Origin: a virus
Length of the DNA: 22,645 nt
IMG/VR virus record: IMGVR_UViG_3300044996_000130
Span: 1-22,645 of that record
Reading direction: 5' to 3' (one strand)
Shown here in pieces: positions 8,928 through 16,550 of this stretch. Below the pieces are notes generated by a model. The model was not told where the DNA came from. It did no database searches and saw only the letters and a program-made list of their open reading frames with translations. Position numbers and translations under genes: made by a program. Numbering within the stretch: position 1 is the stretch's first letter; each line of letters opens with the position of its first letter.

Positions 8928-10067
8928 TTACCTCACAAGTTTTCCAAGTGCACTCCACGCATGAAGCCACATGTGACAATACGGTGCGAGCATTGCACTC
9001 ATTTTGTCGGTTCTTTCCCCGTAGCACCAGTCCGCATACCGCAAGAACGGTCGGATTAGCACATTGTTTACGAACTTCCGCACTCGCTTCGACGCCCGCA
9101 TGGCCGGCACAAGCCAATAAGCCATTGCTGTATACCCCTTCTCCCTTGCTGGGGTCCAGTACTCCACCCGCGCAAGCTCCATTGTCCACGGCAACGCGCC
9201 GTTTAGGGCTGTGTTGAAGATGAAGCAGCATGTAATACCACCCTGCCAGCCAGCCTGGTTGCCCTTGCCCACCATGTTTTCCGAGGACGACTCGTGCGTA
9301 GTGCCGCGGAGCATACTTGCGAGCTGCAACAGCTTCGCATTTATGTCCTTGGTTGTATCCACGCCTCTTGCCGCACCCAGGCCACGTTCTGCTACGCCAC
9401 CAACAAGTTGTTGCAGGCCACCGGAGGCAGCTACGCCAGTCTGCGTACGTGCCTGCTCGATGCCAGCCATTGACTTTGCGGCATCCCCAACCAGCGAAGC
9501 GTCTTGCAGCCGTGCCTGGCGCACCTCTTGGCTGCGGTTACGTGCCAGCTGATCTGCCGTCACACCCTGCATAATCCCCGTCCTGGCATCGGCGCCACGG
9601 ACTGCATCCGGCCCACTTGCTACCTGTGATAGGGCATCTGCCGCACGGAGGTTATACGCATTGGCGGTTGAGGTTTCATACGCAGTTGAAAATGGGTCCT
9701 GACTTGCGATGTTGGCCAGTGGCACTTTCCCCTGATAGTTACCTGGGTCGATATTTGCCCATGACTCCAACGTGGAGAAACCCGGCTGTGCCTGCGGAGT
9801 ATCCTGCAACAAGCTGCTATACCTCGCGTTCTGCTGTGATGCCAACGCTGGGTTAATGCCCGACGAGGCAGCATTCTGGTCAATCAGCGAGGCGATGCCG
9901 TCTGGCACACCAAACGACTTTACCGATGCCCCACCACCCCGGCGGTCGAATGCCGTGTCTGTCTCTCCAGCCCCAAAGGCCACCACTCCCGCCGCATGTG
10001 GATACCGCTTTGCCGTCGCAGCCACCACACGAGCTGCCGTTGGTAAGAACTCTTGCCAGGTCTTCAT
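8928..10067 (-). CDS. Internal virion or ejection protein, gp14-like
   Basis: This 379 aa protein starts at ATG 10067, overlapping the upstream TGA (ATGA). An in-frame start at 10091 would extend into the previous gene and is not preferred. The N-terminal half is Ala/Gln/Ser-rich and helical, with an IASLIDQNAASSGINPALA region. The last ~105 residues are distinctive: GGITCCFIFNTALNGALPW, EKGYTAMAYWLVPAMRASK and PFLRYADWCYGERTDKM. Such a CC...ALxG...GY.xMAxWLVPxM C-terminus occurs in internal or tail proteins of many podoviruses, placed right after the nozzle gene. It is likely packed in the virion and ejected with DNA. The family link is by recollection of pattern. Confidence 0.68.
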   Translation of the reverse strand: MKTWQEFLPTAARVVAATAKRYPHAAGVVAFGAGETDTAFDRRGGGASVKSFGVPDGIASLIDQNAASSGINPALASQQNARYSSLLQDTPQAQPGFSTLESWANIDPGNYQGKVPLANIASQDPFSTAYETSTANAYNLRAADALSQVASGPDAVRGADARTGIMQGVTADQLARNRSQEVRQARLQDASLVGDAAKSMAGIEQARTQTGVAASGGLQQLVGGVAERGLGAARGVDTTKDINAKLLQLASMLRGTTHESSSENMVGKGNQAGWQGGITCCFIFNTALNGALPWTMELARVEYWTPAREKGYTAMAYWLVPAMRASKRVRKFVNNVLIRPFLRYADWCYGERTDKMSAMLAPYCHMWLHAWSALGKLVR

Positions 10068-10570
10068 AAGGTTTTGGTGAACACTACGCACGCCGGCGTG
10101 AAGCCGAGACGCCGCCGAAACAGCCGCATGGCCGCACCGTTGAGCCGGCGACTCTGTGCATGTAGCTCGACGTATCCCATACGCCTAGCCCACATTTCGT
10201 GATACGCCATTGCGGCGCGACTGATGTGCGGGTCTTTGTTGTTTGAATATGCAGCATAGATTAGTAACGTGCGTTTTTGCGGGAACTGGGTGTCGTCCTG
10301 GAGGACGGTGTAGCCTAACGGTTTTTGGTTCTTTGACTCGAAGATTAGCACCACGCCCCACTTTGGGCCGTTGTCAACCACCCGCATAAGGCGCTTGAGG
10401 TATTCGTCCCACGGCACGTCGCCTCGTGCGCCGGTGGGGTTACACAACACCTGCCAACCTTCGTGGATTAGGGCGGATTCGTCCAGCAACGCCTGCACCT
10501 CCAGCAGTGGCCGGATGAAATACAACTGTCGCTCAAACTCGAATGGAATGCGTAGACTATCTTGCGGCAT
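10064..10570 (-). CDS. GNAT-like protein at the gp13 position
   Basis: This 168 aa protein starts at ATG 10570, 14 nt inside the nozzle gene. The C-terminal half resembles a GNAT acetyltransferase fold: a strand PLGYTVLQDD at about 84-93, LLIYAAYS at 102-109, a helix AMAYHEMWARRMG and a terminal RLNGAAMRLFRRRLGFTP at 142-159. The last is the usual helix that stacks on the C-terminal strand. However, the region where GNAT enzymes carry the Q/RxxGxG/A acetyl-CoA loop reads SNNKDPHISRAA, so catalytic activity is doubtful. In T7-like phages a small gene occupies this position between nozzle and gp14-like genes. It could be an assembly helper with a degenerate GNAT fold. Confidence 0.6.
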   Translation of the reverse strand: MPQDSLRIPFEFERQLYFIRPLLEVQALLDESALIHEGWQVLCNPTGARGDVPWDEYLKRLMRVVDNGPKWGVVLIFESKNQKPLGYTVLQDDTQFPQKRTLLIYAAYSNNKDPHISRAAMAYHEMWARRMGYVELHAQSRRLNGAAMRLFRRRLGFTPACVVFTKTL

Positions 10571-12491
10571 CTGTGATCCTTACAATTTCCTCGAAGCCGG
10601 ACCAAACGAAGTTCCGCACGGCGCCGACCGGGCTGAATTTGTATCGTATGACCTTACCAGCAACAGGCTGGAAAGTCAGGAACTTCGTGCCAAGCGTTTG
10701 GGTCCAGGTGCCGACCTTGACCCACGAGACGGTGGTGTCCACGCTCTCCCGAGCGGAGATGTAGACGTCGATTGACAGAGCAGAAAGTGCGGTGGCGTTG
10801 ATAGTTAGGCCACTGATTTCCTTCACCACATGGGCGGATTCGTATAGCCTGTCGCCGGTCTCGATAACCATCGGCGACTGGGAGATCACGGTCAAATCCG
10901 TAGTGGCCGCCTCAGTGATTATCTTCCCATCACTTGTGCCATAGGCAAAAACAAGACTGTCGGCGGTGCGCTCAATAGCACCATTTATAGCCGTTTGCGC
11001 GGAGTTGGTTCCCACAAGGGCAGTCACTGGCGCAGCCCGCCGCTGCCACCGACAGAAAGCTGAGATGTTTTCCACCGAGCGAATGCTCCAGGTGGAGTTG
11101 CGGTAGTTATACGCTACGGCTTTGTCATACGCGCCGCTGGAGGCTACGGAGACATACACCCACACGACCTCGAAGTTCAGTCGGTCGACATACGCATAGG
11201 TCTTCTGTGCCAGGTCGCTATCGAGGTTTAAGTCGCTAAAGAAATACGACCGGATACCTTGGCCGATGGACTCCGGGCCTTGCCCTTTGTAGACATAGAA
11301 ATCCGCGTGGTGGACATCGACCCACGCTACGGCGTCATCGAGAGCTGCGGTGGCGTGCAACAGGCCATTGCCGTAGTCACGGATGAGTGGAGCTACGTTC
11401 ACCACCCGAGGCAGGCCGGTGTAGTTCATGGCGTAGATGCAACTGGAGGTGAAGATCAGTAAGGCTTCACGAACGCCTGTGAGTGTTCGCATCTTATACG
11501 GCTGGATGCCAGTAATGCCGGTGATCACATCATCAGGCCGTTGGTAGTCGGCACAGGTATACGAATCTGCCTCGTTGCCCACCCGCGGCAGCCAGTCAGC
11601 GTAGTCGTAGAGATTGCTCCACATCACCTTGTGGAGGTCGGTGATCCCGTTAAACGTCGGTGCGCCAACCACCACATGATCGTAGAACACCGCCACGTAA
11701 CGCCCAGCAGGAATGTTCATGAGTGTCACGCTCAACTGCCCAAGTGGCCAGTCGTCAGTATTCGGCACGCTGGCCACGGTGTTTGTGGCTCGGACTACGA
11801 TGTAGCCTGGCTTCACCTCGGTCACCTTCCCGGTAAGGGTGTAGCTCTCTGTCTTACTCACGAGCAGGTAATACCGTATTGTGGCTCCAACGGTGAAAAA
11901 CCACTCATTCGCGGTGTGGTAGATACGATAATATGAGTCCGTCGTCCACGTGAATGGCGAACTAAGGTCACCTTGCGGCACTCCCCACTGATCTTGCCAG
12001 GCGTCTCGGGCTGTGATTGGCCCGGAACCGAGGAAGTCAAACGGATTCGGCTTTGACCAACAGACGCGGTGGTCGAACAGCTCCTTAGCCGCTGCGCCAT
12101 TGGTGTATCTCACCCTGTCACTCGGGCGGGTGTAGAATAGAACGTCGTTATGCTTATGCGAGGACCACCGGGAGGTAGAGGTCAGGTAGCTCGTGATCTC
12201 CGTTGCGCCAGACAGCTTCACCTGCATCAACTCCTGCTTGGTCAGTGCGACCCAAATGCCATAGTCGGTATCGCCGCACGGCAGATTCGCCAGCACCTCC
12301 ACCGGCGCACCAGAGATCGTAACCACGTTCTTCTTCACCGGCACCTGGCTCAAGCCAAGATACGTACGCACATTAAACAGCGACCTCCACTGTTCCGGCT
12401 TAAGGAGAAACGGTCTCGCGTCCGCATCCATGCCACCGAACATGTCGAAATGCGAGACGCGCTGCTTGCCGCGTGTGTCTTGGTCTATCAC
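10557..12491 (-). CDS. Tail nozzle (hub) protein, tail tubular B / P22 gp10-like
   Basis: This 644 aa protein starts at GTG 12491, overlapping the fibre stop (GTGA). The beginning (FDMFGGMDADARPFLLKPEQ, then LFNVRTYLGL) matches the usual opening of podoviral nozzle proteins, which dock on the adaptor and form the tail tube end. Motifs such as KVMWSNLYDYADWLPRVG (about 288-305), MRTLTGVREALLIFTSSCIY and AVAYNYRNSTWSIRSVENIS are typical of the beta-propeller hub of this family. Residues 184-245 are a beta domain also present in the major capsid protein. The length is close to that usual for the family (T7 gp12 is near 800, P22 gp10 near 470). The end overlaps the next gene by 14 nt. Confidence 0.8.
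   Translation of the reverse strand: MIDQDTRGKQRVSHFDMFGGMDADARPFLLKPEQWRSLFNVRTYLGLSQVPVKKNVVTISGAPVEVLANLPCGDTDYGIWVALTKQELMQVKLSGATEITSYLTSTSRWSSHKHNDVLFYTRPSDRVRYTNGAAAKELFDHRVCWSKPNPFDFLGSGPITARDAWQDQWGVPQGDLSSPFTWTTDSYYRIYHTANEWFFTVGATIRYYLLVSKTESYTLTGKVTEVKPGYIVVRATNTVASVPNTDDWPLGQLSVTLMNIPAGRYVAVFYDHVVVGAPTFNGITDLHKVMWSNLYDYADWLPRVGNEADSYTCADYQRPDDVITGITGIQPYKMRTLTGVREALLIFTSSCIYAMNYTGLPRVVNVAPLIRDYGNGLLHATAALDDAVAWVDVHHADFYVYKGQGPESIGQGIRSYFFSDLNLDSDLAQKTYAYVDRLNFEVVWVYVSVASSGAYDKAVAYNYRNSTWSIRSVENISAFCRWQRRAAPVTALVGTNSAQTAINGAIERTADSLVFAYGTSDGKIITEAATTDLTVISQSPMVIETGDRLYESAHVVKEISGLTINATALSALSIDVYISARESVDTTVSWVKVGTWTQTLGTKFLTFQPVAGKVIRYKFSPVGAVRNFVWSGFEEIVRITDAAR
11757..11942 (-). 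other. Beta domain in nozzle protein shared with major capsid protein
   Basis: Residues 184-245: DSYYRIYHTANEWFFTVGAT, then IRYYLLVSK, then GYIVVRATNTVASVPN. The common pattern is SYxRxY...FxVGxxIxY...VSK...G.V..V...YIxVRATxTVxSVxN. Confidence 0.7.
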
Positions 12492-13525
12492 AAGGTAATA
12501 ATGACAAGTTTACCGTTCGCCGACGCCGGGTCGGCAGTGTACCAAACAATCTTGAACTCTATCACAGCGTTGGCGCTCAACACAAATATCGCAAAGTCGC
12601 CCCAGGTCATTATGTAATCAGGATGTGACGCATTCGCGCGCTGGTTGTTGATGATCAAGCCCAACGCTTCACTGTGAATGTAATCAACCGAAAACCCGAC
12701 CCCGGTATAAACGTTAGGAACCTCTGCCTTGATGGCACACACACCACCTTGCGGCAGTTCGACTGAAAGTTCATCTACGGGAATAACATACCGCCCCGTG
12801 CTTCCGCGGACGCGTGTCCACTTTGCGGTCCAGTCGTAATGGTTATAACCACCAGTACCGGTCACGTAGGTCTGGTCGCCAAATGAATTGATGGTGAACA
12901 CACCAAGGGCACCAGCGCCGTCGAACCCTGGAAGTATGAGCTGTGGTGGTGTGGGCAACACGTCCAACGACGCCCCAGGGATTTGCGCGAGCACGTTATT
13001 CGCGGCATTTAGCATCACCACAGGAACCATCGGTTCGACCGTGCCAACCTTTAGCACCTTTGCGTCAAGCGTGCCATTGCCCATCTTACCTGCGATGGTG
13101 GTGTTGACAGTATCGCCGGACAACTTGTCGCTTGACAGGGTGTTATCGGACACCTTTGTGCCGGACACCGCTGTGACCTTTACGTCGGTCACGGCTCCGT
13201 CAGCGAGCTTGGCCGTAGTCACCGCCCCGGCTGCAATCTTGTCCGTAGTGACCGCATTCGTCGCTAGCTTGTCAGCTACGACTGCGCCATCAACAATCAT
13301 CGGCGTGTCGACCGAATCCACCGCTGGTTGGAATGTCTGCGCAGCTAGCGCCGCAGACACCGCTGCCTGCTTCAACGTGCCGTCGTCATTATGGCTAACA
13401 GCCAAATACGTCCCGAGGAATTGTCGCACCTGGCGCTCCGCCGACGCGAGCAAATTAGCCGCCTCTGCGTCAGCGGGCGAGGTCGAGATGAGGTCACTAA
13501 GCAGCGTGATTGTTCCGTATGGCAT
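12488..13525 (-). CDS. Tail fibre-like protein with 10-residue repeats
   Basis: This 345 aa protein starts at ATG 13525. An N-terminal helical part (DAEAANLLASAERQVRQFLG) could attach it to the tail. Residues 81-120 then show four 10-residue units (AVVADKLATN, AVTTDKIAAG, AVTTAKLADG, AVTDVKVTAV), with looser continuation to about 160. Such A-V-T-x-x-K-L/I repeats are common in phage fibres and appear to form trimeric shafts. The C-terminal ~180 residues are beta-rich and varied (YNHYDWTAKWTRVRG, IMTWGDFAIFVLSANAVIEF) and may be the receptor-binding head. It sits between the adaptor and nozzle genes, an unusual place for a fibre relative to T7. Its TGA overlaps the nozzle start as GTGA. Confidence 0.72.
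   Translation of the reverse strand: MPYGTITLLSDLISTSPADAEAANLLASAERQVRQFLGTYLAVSHNDDGTLKQAAVSAALAAQTFQPAVDSVDTPMIVDGAVVADKLATNAVTTDKIAAGAVTTAKLADGAVTDVKVTAVSGTKVSDNTLSSDKLSGDTVNTTIAGKMGNGTLDAKVLKVGTVEPMVPVVMLNAANNVLAQIPGASLDVLPTPPQLILPGFDGAGALGVFTINSFGDQTYVTGTGGYNHYDWTAKWTRVRGSTGRYVIPVDELSVELPQGGVCAIKAEVPNVYTGVGFSVDYIHSEALGLIINNQRANASHPDYIMTWGDFAIFVLSANAVIEFKIVWYTADPASANGKLVIITL
13166..13285 (-). repeat. Four 10-residue repeats in the tail-fibre-like protein
   Basis: Residues 81-120 of the fibre protein repeat every 10 residues (AVVADKLATN, AVTTDKIAAG, AVTTAKLADG, AVTDVKVTAV), a shaft-like pattern known from many phage fibres. Confidence 0.8.
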
Positions 13526-13526
13526 A

Positions 13527-14252
13527 CTAGTCTAAATCGGCATCTGCCGAGTTGCTGGTTACTAACGTGGAGTCCCAGACAACCACGCTATGCCAGGCGC
13601 TGTTGAGTACAGCCTCACTGATGTTGATGCGTTGGTCGTCTTTCAGGAAGAAGTTGAGTTGGTACGCACTCCGTAGCAGCATGAAGTTTTCACACCGCTG
13701 CAAGAGGAAGTCGGTGTCAGCGTCCGCGGAGTAGTCTGGCAGGAACTTGATGATGTCGAAGCGGACGGTAATCGGGTCCGAACCGCCAAGGGCGGACGTG
13801 TCCGCCGGGGTGAGGTACACGGTATTCCCCAGGCGTACGATGCGGAAGAACGGCACAAGCGATGGCTGTCGTTGGGTGACTGTGGCGAGGTTCGTCACAG
13901 TCTCATAATGCCGTTGCACCTGCTCGATGTGCTTGTCACGCATGATCACGTCGATTGGGAACCAACCGTTCGCGTTGTCCGGCATGGGTAGAAAGCCTTT
14001 GATGAGCGACTTTGCATCGACCGCCGTGCTGCCATCGAGCAGCTTCATGTTACTTATATCCGAGCCATTCTGCAAGCTCACGGATAGCTGTGCCTGCACG
14101 CGGTTAAGCTCAAAGTTCCTCTCCAGCTCGGCCCACTTGCGTGCCCCATTAATCGCCGCGGAGAGCAAGTCCGTAGTGCCGACGGTGAACGTCGCTGCAT
14201 CGCGCTGCATGTATGCCGCGACCATCGCTTTCATTGTTCCGAATGTTGCCAT
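13527..14252 (-). CDS. Head-tail adaptor (tail tubular A-like) protein
   Basis: This 241 aa protein starts at ATG 14252 after a 42-nt gap. It is mainly helical, with an N-terminal MKAMVAAYMQRDAATFTVG, DLLSAAINGARKWAELERNF at about 28-47, then a beta-rich middle (VPFFRIVRLGNTVYLTPA) and a helix FLLQRCENFMLLRSA at 182-196. The pattern of an N-terminal helical pair, a beta strand with NTVYLTP and a C-terminal helix fits the gp4/gp11-type adaptors that attach beneath the portal in short-tailed phages. Position between the head genes and the nozzle gene matches T7 gene 11. It ends TAG, and one base later the fibre gene begins (TAGTATG). Confidence 0.72.
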   Translation of the reverse strand: MATFGTMKAMVAAYMQRDAATFTVGTTDLLSAAINGARKWAELERNFELNRVQAQLSVSLQNGSDISNMKLLDGSTAVDAKSLIKGFLPMPDNANGWFPIDVIMRDKHIEQVQRHYETVTNLATVTQRQPSLVPFFRIVRLGNTVYLTPADTSALGGSDPITVRFDIIKFLPDYSADADTDFLLQRCENFMLLRSAYQLNFFLKDDQRINISEAVLNSAWHSVVVWDSTLVTSNSADADLD

Positions 14253-14294
14253 ATAAACGTGCGCGTGATCAAGTATGCGCGCCCCACCGGTTGG

Positions 14295-14498
14295 TTAGAC
14301 CCCAGTGCCAGGGTGACGGTTCATGCCACCGTGAGGCTCACAGGCCGGAGCAGCCCCAGAGGCATACGGCTGGACAGTGTTAGTGTCCAACTGTGCCTTC
14401 GAGAACTTACCCTTGCCCTTGAGCATTTGGGTTTCACGAACGTCTTCACCAGAGTCGACAGTCGGCTCGTGGAGTAGGATGTCTTTCTTTCGGTCCAT
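14295..14498 (-). CDS. Small hydrophilic protein of unknown function
   Basis: This 67 aa frame starts at ATG 14498, 11 nt after the stop of decoration copy 2, and shares the start context CTAAACCTATGG with that gene. The product is very polar, with a charged N-terminus (MDRKKDILLHEPTVDSGED) and a Gly/Pro/His-rich tail without hydrophobic segments. It fills the space between the decoration genes and the adaptor. The conserved start context and the otherwise gapless layout support a real gene, but I recognise no family. It could be a small head-associated protein or a remnant carried by the same duplication that copied the start region. Confidence 0.5.
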   Translation of the reverse strand: MDRKKDILLHEPTVDSGEDVRETQMLKGKGKFSKAQLDTNTVQPYASGAAPACEPHGGMNRHPGTGV

Positions 14499-14506
14499 AG
14501 GTTTAG
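14495..14506 (-). promoter_or_regulatory. Start context CTAAACCTATGG of the 67 aa gene
   Basis: Identical 12 bases to those before decoration copy 2, although here the upstream stop lies further away (14510-14512). This suggests either copying by duplication or a selected initiation context. Confidence 0.5.
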
Positions 14507-14509
14507 TTG

Positions 14510-14836
14510 TTACAGGCCTTTTAACTGGAAGTACATACCGTTAGGTGTCGCAGGCACGGAGATGTCCACCGGTGCGCTTGCACCACCAATAGTGTCGTAC
14601 GCAAGCACCGAGCCGCCGTCAGAGGCTGGCAAAGCAAGGTACGCATACGAACCGTAACGCACCGCCGAGGCTTCTTCGATTAGTTGCAAACCGAAAGCTG
14701 TTGCCAGCATCCGGTTTGTTGTTCCGCCCCACGAGCCGCCGTGAACCTCTACAAGCTTCTGGCGCTTAACGCCGTCGGCTTCGTAGATATTACGGCTAGC
14801 TACAACCCGAACGTTTGCTCCAGTTAAGTCGGCCAT
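14510..14836 (-). CDS. Probable head decoration protein, copy 2 (paralogue)
   Basis: This 108 aa protein starts at ATG 14836, four bases after the stop of copy 1 (TAAACCTATG). It aligns along its whole length with copy 1, with about 40% identical positions counted by eye. Conserved blocks are LTxANVR, VEVxGGxWGGxTNxM, AFGLQxIEEA, AYxAxP and TPxGMYxxxKG. The variable positions are concentrated near residues 15-30 and 60-95. A tandem duplication with divergence suggests two decoration proteins, or one decoration and one specialised for other sites such as vertices or adhesion. Function is inferred. Confidence 0.72.
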   Translation of the reverse strand: MADLTGANVRVVASRNIYEADGVKRQKLVEVHGGSWGGTTNRMLATAFGLQLIEEASAVRYGSYAYLALPASDGGSVLAYDTIGGASAPVDISVPATPNGMYFQLKGL

Positions 14837-14844
14837 AGGTTTAG
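14833..14844 (-). promoter_or_regulatory. Start context CTAAACCTATGG of decoration copy 2
   Basis: The stop of copy 1 is embedded (TAA, then ACCT, then ATG). An AAAGG lies about 12 nt before the ATG, too far to be a convincing Shine-Dalgarno site. Confidence 0.5.
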
Positions 14845-15170
14845 TAGCCTTTCACCGTGATGTACATGCCACTTGGCGTGGTGTCGAGTGCCACATCTCC
14901 GACTGCACTTGAGGCCCCTGTGGAGTCAAACAAGTTCAGCCGTGTTCCGGCGCTGATGGGTGCCGCGACATACGCGTGCCCACCATAGATGCCAGGCGTT
15001 GCTTCTTCGATCACTTGGAGACCGAAGGCAGAGGCCGGCATGGTGTTCGTATCACCACCCCAGGTACCGCCGAAGACTTCCACCCGGCGCACCTTGCGGC
15101 GCTTCCCGGTGACGCTTCCCTCGGTCCACGAGGCGATTAAACGAACGTTAGCACTAGTAAGTGCAGCCAT
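14841..15170 (-). CDS. Probable head decoration protein, copy 1
   Basis: This 109 aa protein starts at ATG 15170, three bases after the capsid stop (TAACCTATG). It is compact, Gly-rich and likely beta-structured, with VEVFGGTWGGDTNTM, ASAFGLQVIEEA and a C-terminal PSGMYITVKGY. It is clearly paralogous to the next gene. Location immediately after the major capsid gene and ~11 kDa size match the decoration or head-stabilising proteins of many phages. The role is inferred from context, since no named family is recognised. The joint spacing to the capsid stop suggests translation coupled to the capsid and therefore high, near-stoichiometric output. Confidence 0.72.
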   Translation of the reverse strand: MAALTSANVRLIASWTEGSVTGKRRKVRRVEVFGGTWGGDTNTMPASAFGLQVIEEATPGIYGGHAYVAAPISAGTRLNLFDSTGASSAVGDVALDTTPSGMYITVKGY

Positions 15171-15178
15171 AGGTTAGG
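15167..15178 (-). promoter_or_regulatory. Start context CCTAACCTATGG of decoration copy 1
   Basis: The capsid TAA and the decoration ATG lie 3 nt apart and no Shine-Dalgarno sequence is seen. The same CCTATGG context precedes the next two genes. Confidence 0.5.
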
Positions 15179-16532
15179 GAGTGTACGACGTCACGTTCTG
15201 GATGAACATGTGGGACTCCGGGAACCAGACTTCCAGCCCGGTCTCGGTGAACCACTCGTCCTTCCGGTAATCGGCGTCATTCGGTTGGCGGTTGGCCAGC
15301 AACGTGGTGTCACGGCCTACCAGGGGCCGGTAACGCAAGTTGCGGACGTCGAGGTACAGCGCAGCGAAGCGAAGGTTCGCATTCTGCGTGAACAGCGGGT
15401 GGGTCTTGTAGTAGATCGTGCCAAACGGGGTAAGATGGCCGACCACGTTCATACCGTAGGTGTCTTTGAACGGGATGTCAGTCATCAGCACCGCCTTGGA
15501 GCGGTACATTTGGTTGATCACCTTGAGGAACCCGCTGCCACACAGCACGAGCTTCTCGTTGCTGGTGTTGTTCGTGTATCGGAACAGACGTTCGAGGTAG
15601 GTGTCGTAGGTGTCCTCGTCCATCGTTCCGCCGGAGTTGGTGATAATGCGCTTATCGTCGTCACTGTCACTCGTCGCGGTCACGGTGCGGTAGTCACCCG
15701 CTTCCCATCGCTGGAGGTGGTAGATAACCCCGCCAGTGGTGGTAACAGGCAATCCTGCGCCGGTGGTAGGAGCAGCATCTCCCGCGGGCACGTATTTGTT
15801 CTTCGTGCCAAACAGGAAGGCTTTTTCCAACTCCTCCATGTGCGTCACCGCGTGCTCTTTCGCCTTGTCCTGGTAAGGACCGCTCTCGTCGAACTTGAGC
15901 GGAGTCTTCAGTGCCGTGCCGGTGAAGCTAAACGGCGTCCGGAAGATTTGCGTGTAGTTCGAAAACTCCACGGGCGAGTTGTAGATTTCAGACGACAGGT
16001 CGACCACGCCTTGGTTGAACGCAGAGCCGATGATGAGCACTTCACTCGGAGCCGCGATGCAGGTGGTAGCGTTGTTCGTCACGGAGGTGACTGTACCAGT
16101 GGCCCGGACGGTGATGTAGTCATCGCCGGTGGTGTTAACGGCGCTAACGACGCCAATCACATCCTTGGAGACCGCGTGATACTTGATCACGTGGCCAACA
16201 CGGAAGATTGAGCCGTCGGCGACATACACCCGGTAGCTTGTGCCATCGGTCCAGTTGGAGCCAGTGGCAAAGTTCGCGCCACCGCTCGTCGTGAGTGGGC
16301 CGGCTGTTACACCGCCGCCAAGTCCGTTGTCAATCGGTAGCGTAGTCTGCGTGACGTGCCGCTTTTCCCAGTGAGAGAACTGCGGATCGTTGGTTTCCTC
16401 GCCGTCCATGATGGACAGCAAGCCAGTAAGAACGGCGGTGCCGTTCGGATACTGATACTGTACGCTGCGGCGGATGTTCTTGAACCGCGTTGCATCGTAT
16501 GTCTCAGTCGAAACAAGGCCAAGAATAGCCAT
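15174..16532 (-). CDS. Major capsid protein (HK97-fold inferred, SU10-like)
   Basis: This 452 aa protein starts at ATG 16532 behind an A-rich leader (CAAACACAGAAAGACAAC) with no Shine-Dalgarno site. It follows the scaffold gene. Features resembling the SU10/DUF5309-type capsid group are an early NGTAVLTGLLSIMDGEETND, then NSPVEFSNYTQIFRTPFSF (about 185-203), AKEHAVTHMEELEKAFLFG (about 224-242) and NEKLVLCGSGFLKVINQMY in the C-terminal half. Residues 98-154 form a beta-type inserted domain (SYRVYVADGSIFRVG...YITVRATGTVTSV) that also occurs in the nozzle protein. This protein would form the icosahedral shell. The HK97 fold is inferred from family resemblance, not demonstrated. Its TAA is followed after 3 nt by the first decoration gene. 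Confidence 0.85.
   Translation of the reverse strand: MAILGLVSTETYDATRFKNIRRSVQYQYPNGTAVLTGLLSIMDGEETNDPQFSHWEKRHVTQTTLPIDNGLGGGVTAGPLTTSGGANFATGSNWTDGTSYRVYVADGSIFRVGHVIKYHAVSKDVIGVVSAVNTTGDDYITVRATGTVTSVTNNATTCIAAPSEVLIIGSAFNQGVVDLSSEIYNSPVEFSNYTQIFRTPFSFTGTALKTPLKFDESGPYQDKAKEHAVTHMEELEKAFLFGTKNKYVPAGDAAPTTGAGLPVTTTGGVIYHLQRWEAGDYRTVTATSDSDDDKRIITNSGGTMDEDTYDTYLERLFRYTNNTSNEKLVLCGSGFLKVINQMYRSKAVLMTDIPFKDTYGMNVVGHLTPFGTIYYKTHPLFTQNANLRFAALYLDVRNLRYRPLVGRDTTLLANRQPNDADYRKDEWFTETGLEVWFPESHMFIQNVTSYTP
16071..16241 (-). other. Beta domain in major capsid protein shared with nozzle protein
   Basis: Residues 98-154: SYRVYVADGSIFRVGHVIKY, then AVSK, then DDYITVRATGTVTSV. Matches nozzle residues 184-245 in order and spacing. 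Confidence 0.7.
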
Positions 16533-16550
16533 GTTGTCTTTCTGTGTTTG

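Noticed and set aside
14261-14282. Possible terminator hairpin (GCGCG...CGCGC) in the 42-nt gap before the adaptor gene
   Set aside because: Only a 5-bp stem with a 12-nt loop and no T-run after it on the coding strand.
15210-16211. 333-codon plus-strand open frame
   Set aside because: It lies fully antisense to the major capsid gene, has a low-complexity Val/Arg/Gly-rich composition typical of a codon-bias shadow, and has no motif.
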